This document shows positions 63,163 to 64,000 of a stretch of 64,000 bases of DNA, piece after piece; position 1 is the first letter of the stretch, and each line of letters begins with the position of its first letter. This DNA comes from Lachnoclostridium sp. UBA3320. Its GTDB lineage: Bacteria; Bacillota; Clostridia; Lachnospirales; Lachnospiraceae. The position numbers and the translations under genes are program-made. The stretch spans positions 3,655 to 67,654 of the forward strand of contig DESG01000035.1 of NCBI GenBank assembly GCA_002361175.1, read 5' to 3'. The notes under the pieces were generated by a model that saw only the letters and a list, made by a program, of their open reading frames with translations, ran no database searches and was not told the DNA's origin.

Positions 63163-64000
63163 ATGTCATATGTTATTACAGAACAGATACTTGAAGATTA
63201 CAAAGAATATTTAATAGAGGAAGAAAAAAGTAAAGCAACAATAGATAAGTATATATGCGATATCAGAAAATTGATGAATTATGCAAATGGACAGGAAATT
63301 ACAAGAAAACTGATGCTTGACTTTAAAGAAAATCTAAGAGTAGATAAAGGGTATAAATTATCCAGTATCAATTCATTTCTTATAGCAGCAAACAGACTAT
63401 TTGATTATCTTGGCTGGTATGGATTCAATGTAAAACTTTATCACATACAAAATGATGCTTTTGCACCTGAAAAAATTGATCTCTCAATACAAGAGTACAA
63501 AAAACTTGTAATGGTAGCATGGTATAAAGGGAATAAAAGGCTTGCCATGATTATTCAAACATTGTGTTCCATGGGTCTTAGAATCAGCGAATTAAATTTC
63601 ATGGAAGTAGAAAGCATAAAAAAGGAGAAGTAGAAATTTACTGCAAGGGAAAACAGAGGAAAGCAATCATCCCAGAAGGGCTTAGAAAGCTTTTATTAGA
63701 ATATATCCGTGAAAACAATATCCAAAGCGGAGTAGTATTTTGTACATCAAGCGGCAAGCCAGTAGACCGTAGCAATATATGGAGAGAGATGAAAGAACTA
63801 AGAGAAGAAGCAGGAGTAAGAAAAGAAAAAATCTTTCCACATAATTTAAGACATCTGTTTGCAAAAACATTTTATGAATCTAATAAAGATATAGCAAAAC
63901 TTGCTGATATATTAGGACATAGCAGTATAGAAACAACAAGACGTTATATTATGACTACATATGAGGAGCATAAAAAACAAATTGATAGTTTGGGACTTGT
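63163..64000 (+). CDS. Tyrosine recombinase, frame shifted at an A AAA AAG heptamer (3' end outside window)
   Basis: An XerC-like integrase. The first frame (63163-63633, 156 residues) holds the SAM-like core-binding domain and box I CSMGLRISELNF with the catalytic Arg, then stops at TAG 63631. The -1 frame continues GEVEIYCKGKQRKAIIPEG through HNLRHLFAKTFYE (His/Arg) and LGHSSIETTRRYI (His and nucleophile Tyr), open to base 64000. The switch falls exactly at AAAAAAG, 63618-63624, phased as ATA AAA AAG. Either a programmed -1 frameshift makes the full enzyme or a one-base deletion has inactivated it. ATG 63163 follows AAAGGAT. Confidence 0.8.

Noticed and set aside
1..64000. CRISPR array
   Set aside because: No regularly spaced short repeats with unique spacers were seen; the only long exact repeat noticed is the 34-mer pair near 61.2 and 62.1 kb.

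Overview
The window looks like chromosome of an anaerobic, butyrate-forming member of the Clostridia, most likely Lachnospiraceae. It is AT-rich and has strong GGAGG-type ribosome binding sites. It carries the clostridial thl-crt-hbd-bcd-etfB-etfA operon with a divergent butyryl-CoA:acetate CoA-transferase, an [FeFe]-hydrogenase-like protein, a PASTA kinase, and a meso-diaminopimelate-type MurE next to DapF. This assignment rests on gene content and protein resemblance only; no database search was possible.

Layout. 1-1.4 kb: 3' part of an FtsX-type ABC permease. 1.5-3.0 kb: a small unknown gene and a Phd/YefM antitoxin followed by a broken RelE-type toxin. 3.1-30.8 kb: a dense housekeeping block, mostly on the plus strand: methyltransferase-hslO, a secreted SH3/glucosaminidase protein with a membrane-anchored cohesin-like protein, clpC-unknown-radA-unknown, cardiolipin synthase, zinc ribbon-ruvA-ruvB, a CgeB-like glycosyltransferase (minus strand), dapF, murE, priA, def, fmt, rsmB, rlmN, PP2C phosphatase, PASTA kinase, rsgA, thiN. 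30.8-32.8 kb: a decayed block of five gene remnants, including a receiver/histidine-kinase deletion scar and a junction where two 5'-truncated genes meet. 32.9-36 kb: an Rpn-family nuclease, a metallophosphoesterase and a DUF4474-like membrane protein. 36.2 kb: tRNA-Glu(CUC). 36.3-41.5 kb: a response regulator, histidine kinase, ABC ATPase and FtsX permease module with helically phased direct repeats before the transporter genes. 41.5-44.1 kb: GH2 beta-mannosidase. 44.1-49.9 kb: two near-twin chemoreceptors bracketing a BlaI/BlaR1-type pair that has a clear operator. 50-60.2 kb: the butyrate locus and hydrogenase. 60.2-61.1 kb: uppP. 61.1-64 kb: an accessory tail with an intact RelB/DinJ-PIN toxin-antitoxin pair inside exact 34-bp direct repeats, hicA/hicB remnants, a degenerate mobile-element reading frame, and a tyrosine recombinase whose frame breaks exactly at an A AAA AAG heptamer.

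How the genes fit together. The butyrate block converts two acetyl-CoA to butyryl-CoA (Thl, Hbd, Crt, Bcd-EtfBA) and exchanges it with acetate (But). Reduced ferredoxin from the Bcd-Etf step could be used by the nearby hydrogenase-like protein. The 22.4-30.8 kb block is the familiar Firmicutes translation and cell-wall-signalling operon (def to thiN), here without rpe. The 36.3-41.5 kb module resembles antimicrobial-peptide sensing and resistance modules.

Strongest leads: the recombinase with a phase-perfect slippery heptamer, the 34-bp hairpin repeats flanking a toxin-antitoxin cassette, the phased operator of the ABC module, the repeated C-terminal domain of the BlaR1-like protein, and the deletion scars at 30.8-32.8 kb.
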